Origin: Streptomyces tardus
GTDB lineage: Bacteria; Actinomycetota; Actinomycetes; Streptomycetales; Streptomycetaceae
DNA: 64,000 nt
Direction: 5' to 3'
NCBI RefSeq assembly: GCF_018101125.2
Contig: NZ_JAELVF020000004.1
Coordinates: forward strand, 62,001 to 126,000
The position numbers were made by a program, and so were the translations under genes. The notes under the pieces were generated by a model. That model was not told where the DNA came from. It saw only the letters and a program-made list of their open reading frames with translations, and did no database searches. This document shows, in pieces, positions 35,601-44,478 of this stretch (positions are counted from its first letter, which is position 1; every line of letters begins with the position of its first letter).

Positions 35601-38600
35601 CGGCTCCTGCGGCCCCGGCGCCGTTGACGACGCAGCAGCGGCTTGCGTTGATCGGGCAGGAGGTGATCGCCGAGACGCGGCAGCGGATCAGTTACGGCGC
35701 GGCCAACCAGGCGGCGTCGGTTGCGGCGCACGGTGTCGGGATGATGGAGATGCTCCATCGGGCGCGCAACACGGCGCCGCTTCAGGATCCCCGCACGATG
35801 CAGGAGCAGTTGGGGCAGAGTGCGGCCAGGGCCGACATCCGTTGTCTCGGCAACTGCGGCGAGCACGCGGCGATGGTGTTCTCGCTGCTCAACCGCCGCA
35901 CCGATCTTCCGCCGGGCGTCTCCATCTGGCACGTGGGTCTCAACCGCGTTCCGGGGGAGCCGTTTCCGCGATCCGCGGCCCCGTACACCGACCATGTCTT
36001 CGTGGCGATCGGGTTCCCGGACCGGCCGCGCGAGATCGTGGTGCTGGACGCCTGGCAGGGCGACGCACGTCCGGCGACCGCGGTGGAGTTCAACTTCCCG
36101 TTCCTGCTCAACGAGCGGCTGCAACCCTTCGATCCGTCCCGGGACCGGCAGGCGCTCATCACGCCTCGTGCCGACCAGTTCCGGCCCGACGGGCTGGACT
36201 ATCTCGACTTCGGTTATCGGACCGTGGACGCCGATGAGCTCCGCAACCAGATGGACCAGACCGGTGGCCAGGCCGACCGGAGGTTCCTGGGGCAGCAGCG
36301 CGGTATGTACGACATGCGCTTCGAGCCGCGCCACGGCGGCGGTGGTTCGCCCGACCACGGGGTGGATCCGCTGGAGGCCCAGTGGCCGGTGGGTCGTGAA
36401 GTGACGCTGATGGAACCGAGGTTGGGCGGCGTCGCCGTTCCCGACGCGGAGGCGGGCCCCGCGCCTGCCGTTCGGCTGACCGACGAACCGGTCGGCGAGT
36501 GGACCCGGGTGGTGTTGCCGGTTCCGGATTCGGTCGAGTCCTCGTCCTCGCGGCTGCCGGGTTACGAGGTGAACGACGGTGGTTGGGTGCGGCTGCCGGA
36601 CGGTGCGGAGCTGTCGCCGGAGGGTTGGCGCAGTTTCGGTGACGATTTCATCCACGAGCCGACCGGCGCGTACCTGCGGGGCGACAACGGCTGGATCGGC
36701 CACGTCGCCAACCTGGACGCGGTCGAGGAGACCTGGTCCCGACTCGACCCGCTCGGCGATCCGTTCACCGCCGTACCGGACCCGCGGGGCCTGCGCATGG
36801 TCCCCGCCGTGCCGGACCGACCGTCCGTGCAGATCCCCCTCACCCGGCTGGACGCCGACGGCGTTCCGGTCCGGAACTGGGAGCAGACGCAGGACCGGGC
36901 ACCGGCCCCGGAGCAGGACCCGGCCGCGGCACAACGGACCGCCCCGGCTGCATCGACGCCGGCTGCATCGACGCCGCCTGCATCGACGCCGCCTGCATCG
37001 ACGCCGTCCGAGTCGACGTCCACCGTTCCTGTGCACGAGCCGTCGGACAGCTCCGCGTCGACGGCTCCACCGGCGGTGGCGCCCCCGACGTCCCGCGGCG
37101 CGAACGAACCCCGGGCCGGGGCCCGTCCCGTGCCGCCCATCGGTGCCTCCACCCCGCCCGCCCCGGCGGCCGGGGGCACCTCGCCCGCGGCCCCGACGGA
37201 AACCGACACCTTCGTCACCGAGCCCTCGGCGATCGAACTCTCCGTCCTGCCGCCGGCTGAGCAATCGGTCAACTCGCCGGCGTCCGGGCCCCGTTCGGTG
37301 GAAACCGAGCTTGCCGAACGCGAGCTCTCAACGGTGTACGTCCTCGACCAGGGAGACCCGGCAGCGCACGCGCTCATCGCGGTGGCGCCGCGCGAGAGCG
37401 GCCAGTTGGTCGGCCACCGCTGGCCCGCCTCGCCGGAGGAGCTGCGGACGGCCGTGGCCGACGCGCTCGCCAACGACCTCCAACGGCCGTCGACCGAACG
37501 CCGGTTGTGGTCGGAGCTCGACGCCCTGACCGACCCGGGCGGTGCCCGGTCGCTCACAGCCCCGGGGGAACAGGAGCAGTCGGTACGGGGCGTCCGCACC
37601 GGCATCGGCGGTTCCGACGGGCTGCTGCTCGCCGCCGCCGCACCACTGCTCGGCGTGCGGCTGACCGTGTTGGCCACGGGCAACGTGCCCTGGACCGTCG
37701 GCCCGCAGGACGGCCGTCCGGTCGCACTGATCCACGACACCAACCCGGGCCCGTACACCGGAGCATGGTCGGCGACCGAGCCGGCCGAGACCGCGCGAAC
37801 GGCCCGACCGCTCGACGTGGACACCCCCACCGAGCAGACCGGGTTCACCTGGAGCGGCAACTCGACGGCCGGCACGGCACGTCCGTCCGCTCCGTCCGGC
37901 CCCGCGCGTTCGGCTTCCGCCACCTCGGGGCCGGCCGCACCCGCTCCCGCGCGACCGAGTGCGGTACGGCCTGCGTCGGCTGCGGCCGAGAAGTCGCAGC
38001 CGCAGGTCTTCTTCGGACTCGATCCGAGGCCGGCGAACGAGCAGCCCCGGCCCGCCACACCCGCAACGCCTCCCGTCACCGAGCCGGTCGCGCCCGCGGT
38101 GACGGAGCCGGTGGCGCCTCCCGTCACCGAACGCGACACCACGTCGGTGCCGCAGACCACGGAGACGCCGGCAGCCACCTCGGAGACCTCGACCCCGGCT
38201 CCGGCGATCTCGGGGGCTTCGACCCCGGCGCCGATCGTCACAGAGCCCCCGGCACCGGTCCCGTCCGTCACCCACACCCCGTCCGTCACCCACACCACCC
38301 CGGCTCCCGCCGGGACCGCGGTCACCGGTGCGGTGGTGGGTACGGAGCCGTCGGCAGCCGGGACGGCCGCCACGCGTGAACTCTCCCCGTACGCACGCCG
38401 GTACGGCGCCCAGCACGACGGCAGCGTCGGGCTGGTGCTGGTCGAACCGCCCGGCTCGGACGTGCTGGACGGGCTGTACCGGCAGATCCGCGAACGCCTC
38501 GGTGTCACTCCGGGCAGCGAGCACGAGCAGCGGGTCGACGCCCAGCTGCGCGATCTGCTGAGCGTCTCGGAGATCGCCCTCCATCTGCCCTATCTGCGTT

Positions 38601-41600
38601 CGTCCGGCGGTCACCGGATCACCGTGACCGTGGGCGACCGCGAGCACACCGTCGACATCCGGCTGCGGTTGACCGACGCTTCGCCCGCCGCCCGGGACGA
38701 GAGCCTCGCCGAGATTGTGCGCGCGACACGGGTGGAGCGTCAGGCCGAGGGCAGCCAGGCCGAGTCGGGCAGCGAGAGCTCGGGGACCCTGCGCACGGTG
38801 CCGGTCTCCTGGCCTGCGATCTACCTCGGCCCCGCCGGGCCGCTGCGCTGGTTCGACGGCGCGCTCAGCCTCAACCTGACCCACCACCAGCTCAACCAGT
38901 CGGTCGCAGTCAGCGAGGACCTGTCGACCCGTACGGTGCAGCGGGTCGACGACCTGACGCACCCGGTGGACTACACCGGTCAGTGGCAGCTGCGGATCGA
39001 CGAGGATCCGTCCCCGAACGCCTGGGGCGCGGAGTCCCGGCACGGGCCGGTGACGGTCTGGTTCCCCGAGCACCGCGCGTTCGGCGACGGCACCGCCTCT
39101 CCGGGGGCGGTCCTGCCACAGCCGGCCGGGCTGGACGATTCGCTGCTGTGGGGCGTGGAGGACGTGCTCGAACCGGGCCGACTCCTCGGCGAGTTGCGGG
39201 CGGACGACGAGTTCGTGGCGCTGCGCGGGCTCGGCACCGAGTCCCGGCGGGCGCTGGAGGAGTTCCTCTCCGAGCGAACGCTGCGCGGCACCGCGCCGAT
39301 GCAGCGCGACGGCGGTGTCTTCTCACCCGTGCTGTACGACGGCGACGGCCTCGCCGTGGGTGTGCTGCGGCTGACGGCGCAGGTGCGCCCGGGGGCGGCC
39401 ACCTCGCAGACGCCGGACGGCGGTTCGGGGTTGGAGTCCTGGCTCAGCCACGGGTCCGCCGTCGACCGTTCGGCACGACTGACCAGCGGCGTCGGGCTGG
39501 ACGGGAGCGGCGGGCCGCAGTTCACGCCCGACACCGCGGCCGGCCATCCGAACGCGGCCACCCGGGTCGGCGGCGGACTCATCGGCAAGGCCGGCGCGTC
39601 CTTCCAGACGAGCGACGCGCTGAACACCTCCAGCCGGGCGTCGCTGATGCACGCGCTGGCCACCGGCCGCTCCCATCTGGTGGCCCCCGCGGATGTCACC
39701 TACACGCTGACGCTGCACCGGGCGGGCGGCGGCGAGACCCGGGGCACGTACGGGCCCTACCGCGAGGGTCTGCGGCTTCGGCTGCCGCAGCGCTCCACCG
39801 TGCTCGGCGAGGAGCCCGCGCCGGGTGAACGCCGGCAGCTGCCCGGGCAGTTGGAGAACCTGCAGAGCATCGGCGTTTCGGCCGTGCCCGTCGCGGTGCG
39901 CGGCACCGAGCAGATGTTCCGGGACGCCGGGGAGTGGCTCCGCGCGGAGGGCTTCCTGCCCGCCGCCGAGACCTCCCGGGCTCCGTTCGACGAGGCGCGG
40001 GTACGCGCTCAACTGACGAACCTGCGCCGCTTCGAGCAGGCGCGCTCCGCACTCGGCCAGGCCGCCGCGATGCCGGATGCGGTCGAGGGCGGCAGGTCGG
40101 TCTGGTTCCAGCTGCCGGGCCCGACCGCCGGAACCCGGCGCGTGGAGCTGCGCCTGGGCGCGACCCGCGACCGCACCGCGCCGCCCGGCAGTGCCGGCGC
40201 GCCGCCTTCGGTGCACGAGCGCCGCCTCGCCGACGTGGACGGGGTGACCTTCAGCTCCCACGAGGCGCGCGGCGGACGTCTGCACAGCCACCAGCTCGGC
40301 GTGACCGCGGGCGGCGGCGGCGGCCCCCGCTGGCCGCTGGAGAACGGCAGTTGGGCGCTGGACACCACAGCGGACCGGGTCTGGGGCCGCAGGCAGATCC
40401 GCAGCGTCAGCGCCGGATCGGCCGCGGGGACCGACCAGTTCAACAGCACCCAGGGCGGCACCGAACGCTTTTCGGTGCCGGCGCGGTTCACCCTCGACCT
40501 CTTCGAGGGCGGCGCGCCCGATCCGGCCGTACGCTTCGGCGGCGCCGCAGGCGCGGGCCTGCCCGGTACGAGCCTGCCGGGGACACGTCTCCCCGGTACG
40601 AGCGGGTCCACCCCCGGGCACGTCACCCTGATCGTGGCGCACGACCGGACCGTGCCGCCGGGCGAGCAGATCACCCCGTCCCCGGCGCGCGACACCCTGC
40701 GCGTGCCGCGCACCGACGGCAGCGCGCTCGACGACCACCTGCGACTGCGGCTCACCGACGACCGGGGCCGGCCCCGGCCCGGGCTGGTCCGGCTGCCCGA
40801 CGACGCGAACGTGGACTTCTTCCGCGCCTCCGCGGCGATCCGCGAGGCGTTCCGGGCACTGGCCGCGGGCACCCACCCCGGCCGCCCCGACCCCGGGACC
40901 TTCGGCCAACTGGCCGCCCGCGCGGGCGAGTACGTACCGGGGCCGGTGGCCGCGGCGGGCAGCGGAGCGGCGGCGTACCTCGCCGGCTCCGACGCCACGG
41001 ACCGCAGCGCCTTCGCGACCGAGGCGATGGACCACCAGACCCGGGTGGCCGACCTGATCGGGCGGGCGCACCAGATCTTCAACGGCGGACACGTCATCGA
41101 GGGACTGGTCTTCCCCGGCCTCGGGGCGGACCAGGAGCTGTCGGCGGAGATCCAGGGCTACCTGCACCACCCCGTGCACCGGGGAACCTTCCGCGGATAC
41201 GGCGAGTCCGACCAGACCGCCGCGGACTTCGCCGCGCACACGCACACCGTGGCGGCCACCCGCGACACCGGCGTCTCGGTCGGCGCGCTCCAGGCGCCGC
41301 CCGAGACGCCGCAGGCCAACCCCGGCGGGCGCCTCGCCGCCAACCGGCGCGTGGACGACACCGCGGAGCAGTCGGCGAGCACCTCGGTCACCCGGGTGCC
41401 GGTGGAGACCGGCCCCCACCACCTGATCACCGCCGACGCCACCCTGCTGGTGACCTTCCGGCAGGGCACTCGCAACGTCGTCGGCGAGCTGTTCGGTCTC
41501 GGCTCCCACGGCGAGGTCACCGTCGCGATCGACCTGCCGAGGTCAGTGCAGTTCCGGCTGTACGAGAGCCAACTCGCCCGGTACGCCCCGTGGTTCGCCG

Positions 41601-44281
41601 GAGTGCCGGGCATTCCCCGGCCGATGCTGCCGGAGGCCGCCGTGCCGCTGCCGGACAGCTTCGCGCGCACCGGCAGCCTCGGTTTCGGCAGCGCCAGGTC
41701 CGTCACCCAGCTCGACGATCCGATCCGGCGCAGGGAGAGCCGGGACCGGATGCGCGGCGAGCTGCTCTCGCTGGTGGAGCGGGAGGCACCCGGGGCCACC
41801 CGGCCCGGCCACCCCTCGTACCTCGCAGGCGTCGCCACCCGCATCGCCGATCTGGCCTCGCCCGGCCAGCTGCGTGCACTGCCGGGCCGGGGCACCGTCA
41901 GCCTGTACTTCCGGCACCACACCCGGCACGGGGCACGTCTGGTGGAGGTGGCGCTGAGCGCGGCGCCGCAGGCCCAGACCCCGGCGCTGCGCCGGCTGCG
42001 GGGCCGCCCCGCCGGTGACGGGACGGGACTGGAACAGGTCGGCGCGCACAGCCCCAGAACCCGCGCCTCCGCTCAACAGACCTCCCGCGGCGTGCAGTTC
42101 ACGGCGAACCTGATCACCCGCTACCCCCGGCCCGGGCACCCCGCGCGCACCGACCGGACCGGCCCGGTGCTCTCCGCCTCGGCCACGCGCTCGGGCGCCG
42201 CGAGGAACCAGGTCTCCGCGGACGACCGCTACTGGACCCGCACCCGCGCCGCCGCCGACTTCGACGACGTCCCCTATGTGCTCACCGCCACCGTGCGCTC
42301 CGAGCTGATCTGGGAGTGGCCGCCGGACCTGGTCGGCGGGCTGCTGGAGGAGGGCTGGATCACCCTCACCGGACGCGACGGCGGACCGCTCGCCGAGCGG
42401 CTGGGCAGGCTGCTGCACGGCAGGCCCACCCGTACGGTCGAGGTGCCCGCTTCGGTCGGGCTGCGCTTCGCCGGCTCGGAGACCGGCGCGCCGCACCACC
42501 ACGAACCGGCCACCGCACCGCGCGTGAGCGAGACCGACCCGCGCGAACCGGTGCGCGCCCCCCGTCCGCCCGGCGTGCGACCGACCGACGCACGGCCCTT
42601 CGTCGACCGCTCGCGGCTGACGCCCACCGGAGACCTACCCGTACAGGGCTTCAACGCTTTCCACGAACTCGCCGACGCGCTGCGGCAGGTGGCGCCCGAC
42701 ACCGACGGGATCCTGAGCCTGCCGGTCGACGCGCCGCCGGAGGCGATCGCGGTGCGGCTGGGCGAGTTGGTGCGTGCCGGAGACATCAGCGTCGGCACTC
42801 CGCGCACGGCTGCCGGGCTCACCCCGTCGATGCCCGGCGCGTGGGTGGAGGACGAGGCGGACGCCGGGCCGCGACTGGAGGTCACCCTGCACAACCCGCG
42901 GCCCGTCACCAGCGCGGACGACATCGCCGTCGACCGGCTGCGCACCGTCTCGCGCTCCGCGAGCGGCTCCTCCTCGGCGGGGTCGGCGGCGGGCGTGAGC
43001 TACTCGTCCACCTTCAGCGGCAACGACGTGAACCTCCAACTGCTCGGCGTCACCGTTCCGTTCCTCGCCCGGCAGCAGGTCACCCGGGGCGAGGGAACCT
43101 CCGCCGCCGGGGGCGGTTGGGACCGTGCCAAGCACGGCGACACGGCCGCACCCGCGTCCGGCGAACCGACCAGCAACCACGAGGTCCTGGTGGACACGGT
43201 GGTACGGGTGAGCGGCCCGAACGGCACCCGGTACGTACTGGGCAGCGCCCTGACCCGGGCCTTCGACCGCGATCTGCTCGGCCACGGCGTCATCGGCCCG
43301 CGCAGCGCCTCGCGCGTCTACGATCTGCCGGCGCTGCTGCGCGACCAGCCCGAGGCCGGAACGCGGGACTGGGCCACCCACCCGGTCAGCGAACTCCCCG
43401 GCGTCCTCGCACACGCCCTGGACGGGGGGCGCGAGGGCGTCCAGCTCTGGCTCGACCTCGGTCAGGACCCGGAGGGGACGCGGCTGGCCCGCGCCCTCCA
43501 CATCGGTGTGCGCACGGCGCAGGCGGCGGGACGACCGGTTGAGCTGGTCACCCGGGGGACAACCGGCCTGAGGTTCTGGCCGTTCACCGCGGAGGGGATG
43601 CTCGCCGACCACACACCCGCCACGGTGGACACCTGGCACCGGATGCGCGCCGCGATGGACACCGTCACCCGGACCGCCACCGCCGAGGCGGACGCCACGG
43701 CCCGGGAAACCCGGCTGGAGCCGCTCCGCATCCGGACGGAGGCCGAACTGGCCGCCTCCCGCGGCGCGTTCACCGAGGCCGCCACCGCGCACACCGGCGC
43801 GCAGGCGGACCGCACCGCGGCCGTGGGCGATCTGGACCGGCTCACCGAGCAGCTGGCCGCCGCCGAGACCGTACGGGCCGACGCGGAGCGCATCGCCGCC
43901 GCCCTGCCCGTCGACGGCACCGACGCAGCCACCAGCGCCCCGGCGGAGCCGGCGGGCGAAGCGGTACGACGGGCGGTCGCGGAGGCGGACCGGCTGGCGG
44001 ACGAGGTCACCGCCGCTCGGGAACGGGTGGAGGAGACCGCGCGGCGGGAAGCCGTCACGGCCGAGGCGCTGACCAGGGCGACACAGCAGCGAGACCGGCT
44101 CGACCGCGAACACCGGGCGGTCCGGGAGGAGTTGGAGCAGGCCAGGCACGAGCAGCAGGACCAGCGTGCGGCCGGCGAACGCGCCTGGTCGGCGATGCCC
44201 GGCATGGCCGGCGTACTGGGGGCCGACCGCTGCCGCGAAGGCGTCGGCGGGTCCCGCTACCCGCTGGACTCCCTGGCCTGA
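32153..44281 (+). CDS. Giant ESX-associated protein, main part: duplicated Cys-His-Asp domain, beta-rich modules, coiled coil
   Basis: The frame is open for 4042 codons, though codons before about 32399 are antisense of the linker and should be ignored. In order: Thr/Gly linker; header MEIEGPSSRPTPVAADLDGLSQGFLLDAV; four DGM-VD repeats; a papain-like domain with DIRCVGNCDEHASMVFALL (Cys codon 33647), HTDHVFLAIG and IVVLDPW; an insert-free second header (34780 on); a Gly/Ser/Tyr tract; a second papain-like domain (Cys codon 35855); Pro/Ser/Thr linkers; a possible degenerate OTU-like region (about 37330-37770); five beta-rich modules (38380-43330); and a coiled coil to the end. It ends GGSRYPLDSLA without an obvious toxin tip. 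Cys-His-Asp domains of this type act as proteases or deamidases. Function unproven. Confidence 0.75.
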   Translation: MVRPGPSDMPGPTTGVADPSGLVPPVFGRFSPLDVCRSPPRPCVLSWARSGARPAWWAAWSAAPRAGWRAARRSRGPPGRAWPAGPGSAAPPANPPAAQPTTQPTTPTAPTGTGTGSGTGSGTGQGSGTGTSTAGSGGRGREMEIEGPSSRPTPVAADLDGLSQGFLLDAVNNELNRLHQPPIGLEEALERYDQLPGWVRRTTPLRAQGEAMAQTITGGKRATLPGGSPTYTTEMEVETEAGPSTPQGRPGITAPPRSDDGMDVDTPPRAASPVDGPEAGRGTSAPPRAVDGMDVDTPERSTTPVARPEPGAGTSAPPRSQDGMEVDTPSRAATPVGGPEAGQGTSAPPRSVDGMEVDSPERATTPIDRQDTEMQLDAPVQPPVTGESAAAAGGGRTVWRGLEQSSMDVDQSVFNDVPRLAPQIQERLFDVGREAIAETQQRISNGPANQVETLSRGGLGMLVALNRARGTAPLQPPRTHQERLGQMAATADIRCVGNCDEHASMVFALLNRRTDLPEGVSFWNVRLARQENETGPVAQAPHTDHVFLAIGYPEYPRDIVVLDPWQRNPRPATAVEFNFPFLLNERAQPFDPRTDEHAVITPRSVHMPHDGVDYLEFGHRTVDAEQLRGQGELRSEPLNPDSVRNEPGMYDLRFEPRFGGGSADHGVNPLEAQWPVGRGVTLMEPRFGGVALPGLEAGPAPAVQSTDEPVGEWTRVVLPVPDSVESSSSRLPGYEVNDGGWVRLPDGAELSPEGWRSFGDDFIHEPTGAYLRGDNGWIGHVANLDAVEDAWSLLDPHTSGFTALPDGQGLRMVPTAEDRESVQVPFTRLTPEGTAIPVTGRGTVPAAAPTAGTPAAGAPTERPGVGTATGGAGRTGEMEIEGPSRLPTPVAAELDPLSRGFLLDAVNGELDRLGAQPVGVERALEEYDALPGWIRRTRPLNARGEALAQSIVTGGPLGLRGGMPREYDYYGGSYSGSRYSGVGGYAGGSHSGGSRSGGSRSGGHRTSSSRSGSGYASGSRSGGSRSGGGYASGSRSGGSRSGGGYASGSYASGGYASGSRSGGSRSSGGYSTYSGGGYSGYASGSRSGGGSGSRTYVYTYPEEMEVEPTSRRSRREERMEVDTPRSSRAPSSSPYVGGRDAMEVDTSPRPAPAAPAPLTTQQRLALIGQEVIAETRQRISYGAANQAASVAAHGVGMMEMLHRARNTAPLQDPRTMQEQLGQSAARADIRCLGNCGEHAAMVFSLLNRRTDLPPGVSIWHVGLNRVPGEPFPRSAAPYTDHVFVAIGFPDRPREIVVLDAWQGDARPATAVEFNFPFLLNERLQPFDPSRDRQALITPRADQFRPDGLDYLDFGYRTVDADELRNQMDQTGGQADRRFLGQQRGMYDMRFEPRHGGGGSPDHGVDPLEAQWPVGREVTLMEPRLGGVAVPDAEAGPAPAVRLTDEPVGEWTRVVLPVPDSVESSSSRLPGYEVNDGGWVRLPDGAELSPEGWRSFGDDFIHEPTGAYLRGDNGWIGHVANLDAVEETWSRLDPLGDPFTAVPDPRGLRMVPAVPDRPSVQIPLTRLDADGVPVRNWEQTQDRAPAPEQDPAAAQRTAPAASTPAASTPPASTPPASTPSESTSTVPVHEPSDSSASTAPPAVAPPTSRGANEPRAGARPVPPIGASTPPAPAAGGTSPAAPTETDTFVTEPSAIELSVLPPAEQSVNSPASGPRSVETELAERELSTVYVLDQGDPAAHALIAVAPRESGQLVGHRWPASPEELRTAVADALANDLQRPSTERRLWSELDALTDPGGARSLTAPGEQEQSVRGVRTGIGGSDGLLLAAAAPLLGVRLTVLATGNVPWTVGPQDGRPVALIHDTNPGPYTGAWSATEPAETARTARPLDVDTPTEQTGFTWSGNSTAGTARPSAPSGPARSASATSGPAAPAPARPSAVRPASAAAEKSQPQVFFGLDPRPANEQPRPATPATPPVTEPVAPAVTEPVAPPVTERDTTSVPQTTETPAATSETSTPAPAISGASTPAPIVTEPPAPVPSVTHTPSVTHTTPAPAGTAVTGAVVGTEPSAAGTAATRELSPYARRYGAQHDGSVGLVLVEPPGSDVLDGLYRQIRERLGVTPGSEHEQRVDAQLRDLLSVSEIALHLPYLRSSGGHRITVTVGDREHTVDIRLRLTDASPAARDESLAEIVRATRVERQAEGSQAESGSESSGTLRTVPVSWPAIYLGPAGPLRWFDGALSLNLTHHQLNQSVAVSEDLSTRTVQRVDDLTHPVDYTGQWQLRIDEDPSPNAWGAESRHGPVTVWFPEHRAFGDGTASPGAVLPQPAGLDDSLLWGVEDVLEPGRLLGELRADDEFVALRGLGTESRRALEEFLSERTLRGTAPMQRDGGVFSPVLYDGDGLAVGVLRLTAQVRPGAATSQTPDGGSGLESWLSHGSAVDRSARLTSGVGLDGSGGPQFTPDTAAGHPNAATRVGGGLIGKAGASFQTSDALNTSSRASLMHALATGRSHLVAPADVTYTLTLHRAGGGETRGTYGPYREGLRLRLPQRSTVLGEEPAPGERRQLPGQLENLQSIGVSAVPVAVRGTEQMFRDAGEWLRAEGFLPAAETSRAPFDEARVRAQLTNLRRFEQARSALGQAAAMPDAVEGGRSVWFQLPGPTAGTRRVELRLGATRDRTAPPGSAGAPPSVHERRLADVDGVTFSSHEARGGRLHSHQLGVTAGGGGGPRWPLENGSWALDTTADRVWGRRQIRSVSAGSAAGTDQFNSTQGGTERFSVPARFTLDLFEGGAPDPAVRFGGAAGAGLPGTSLPGTRLPGTSGSTPGHVTLIVAHDRTVPPGEQITPSPARDTLRVPRTDGSALDDHLRLRLTDDRGRPRPGLVRLPDDANVDFFRASAAIREAFRALAAGTHPGRPDPGTFGQLAARAGEYVPGPVAAAGSGAAAYLAGSDATDRSAFATEAMDHQTRVADLIGRAHQIFNGGHVIEGLVFPGLGADQELSAEIQGYLHHPVHRGTFRGYGESDQTAADFAAHTHTVAATRDTGVSVGALQAPPETPQANPGGRLAANRRVDDTAEQSASTSVTRVPVETGPHHLITADATLLVTFRQGTRNVVGELFGLGSHGEVTVAIDLPRSVQFRLYESQLARYAPWFAGVPGIPRPMLPEAAVPLPDSFARTGSLGFGSARSVTQLDDPIRRRESRDRMRGELLSLVEREAPGATRPGHPSYLAGVATRIADLASPGQLRALPGRGTVSLYFRHHTRHGARLVEVALSAAPQAQTPALRRLRGRPAGDGTGLEQVGAHSPRTRASAQQTSRGVQFTANLITRYPRPGHPARTDRTGPVLSASATRSGAARNQVSADDRYWTRTRAAADFDDVPYVLTATVRSELIWEWPPDLVGGLLEEGWITLTGRDGGPLAERLGRLLHGRPTRTVEVPASVGLRFAGSETGAPHHHEPATAPRVSETDPREPVRAPRPPGVRPTDARPFVDRSRLTPTGDLPVQGFNAFHELADALRQVAPDTDGILSLPVDAPPEAIAVRLGELVRAGDISVGTPRTAAGLTPSMPGAWVEDEADAGPRLEVTLHNPRPVTSADDIAVDRLRTVSRSASGSSSAGSAAGVSYSSTFSGNDVNLQLLGVTVPFLARQQVTRGEGTSAAGGGWDRAKHGDTAAPASGEPTSNHEVLVDTVVRVSGPNGTRYVLGSALTRAFDRDLLGHGVIGPRSASRVYDLPALLRDQPEAGTRDWATHPVSELPGVLAHALDGGREGVQLWLDLGQDPEGTRLARALHIGVRTAQAAGRPVELVTRGTTGLRFWPFTAEGMLADHTPATVDTWHRMRAAMDTVTRTATAEADATARETRLEPLRIRTEAELAASRGAFTEAATAHTGAQADRTAAVGDLDRLTEQLAAAETVRADAERIAAALPVDGTDAATSAPAEPAGEAVRRAVAEADRLADEVTAARERVEETARREAVTAEALTRATQQRDRLDREHRAVREELEQARHEQQDQRAAGERAWSAMPGMAGVLGADRCREGVGGSRYPLDSLA
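32314..32472. repeat. IR3: 74-bp perfect inverted repeat
   Basis: Arms 32314-32387 and 32399-32472, 11-bp spacer, starting only 12 bp after IR2 ends. It returns the sequence from the antisense orientation to the sense orientation. Sense coding (PPANPPAAQPTTQPTTPTAPTG) resumes from about 32399 in the frame of the giant C-terminal ORF. Confidence 0.95.
32925..33245 (+). repeat. Four 31-33-codon repeats (DGM[DE]VD[TS]P)
   Basis: Four head-to-tail units encode DGMDVDTPPRAASPVDGPEA-type blocks followed by G.GTSAPPR. They form a disordered spacer between the header helix and the first Cys-His-Asp domain. Nucleotide similarity is high, so copy number may vary. Confidence 0.85.
34270..36730 (+). repeat. 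Internal duplication of the Cys-His-Asp unit, with near-identical 240-bp blocks
   Basis: The unit of header, Cys-His-Asp domain and VTLMEPR.../DSVESSSSRLPGYEV tail occurs twice (about 32571-34700 and 34780-36870). The blocks around 34277-34515 and 36490-36728 are nearly identical even at third codon positions, while flanking parts have diverged. This suggests recent gene conversion within the gene. Confidence 0.85.
35041..35430 (+). repeat. Gly/Ser/Tyr/Arg low-complexity tract
   Basis: About 130 residues built from GGSRSGG, GYASGS and SGSRYSG units. No charge other than Arg. The composition recalls adhesive or phase-separating low-complexity proteins. It lies only in the second copy of the duplicated unit, in the position held by the DGM-VD repeats in the first. 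Confidence 0.85.
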
Positions 44282-44314
44282 CGCACGGCGCCTGACGCCT
44301 GACGCCTGACGCAC

Positions 44315-44355
44315 CGCGGACCCCGGCCACCGCCTCGCGGCGGCCGGGGTCCGCG
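44315..44355 (+). terminator. Terminator of the giant gene
   Basis: A 14-bp perfect stem (44315-44328 with 44342-44355) and 13-nt loop, about 35 bp after the stop. It is preceded by three GCCTGACG repeats. Confidence 0.8.
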
Positions 44356-44408
44356 ACGGTGTGCCGACGGGCGGCTCGTGCGCCGAACCCGGCGGCGGCT
44401 GCCAACAG

Positions 44409-44446
44409 CACGGCCCCGCAGGGCTGTTGGGCCGTGCGGGGCCGTG
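44409..44446 (-). terminator. Terminator of the lectin-domain gene
   Basis: A 12-bp perfect stem (44409-44420 with 44435-44446), downstream of the minus-strand gene ending at 44479 and convergent with the giant gene. Confidence 0.75.
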
Positions 44447-44478
44447 ACCGCAGGTGCGGTGGGGTCAGCGCGGTGGGG

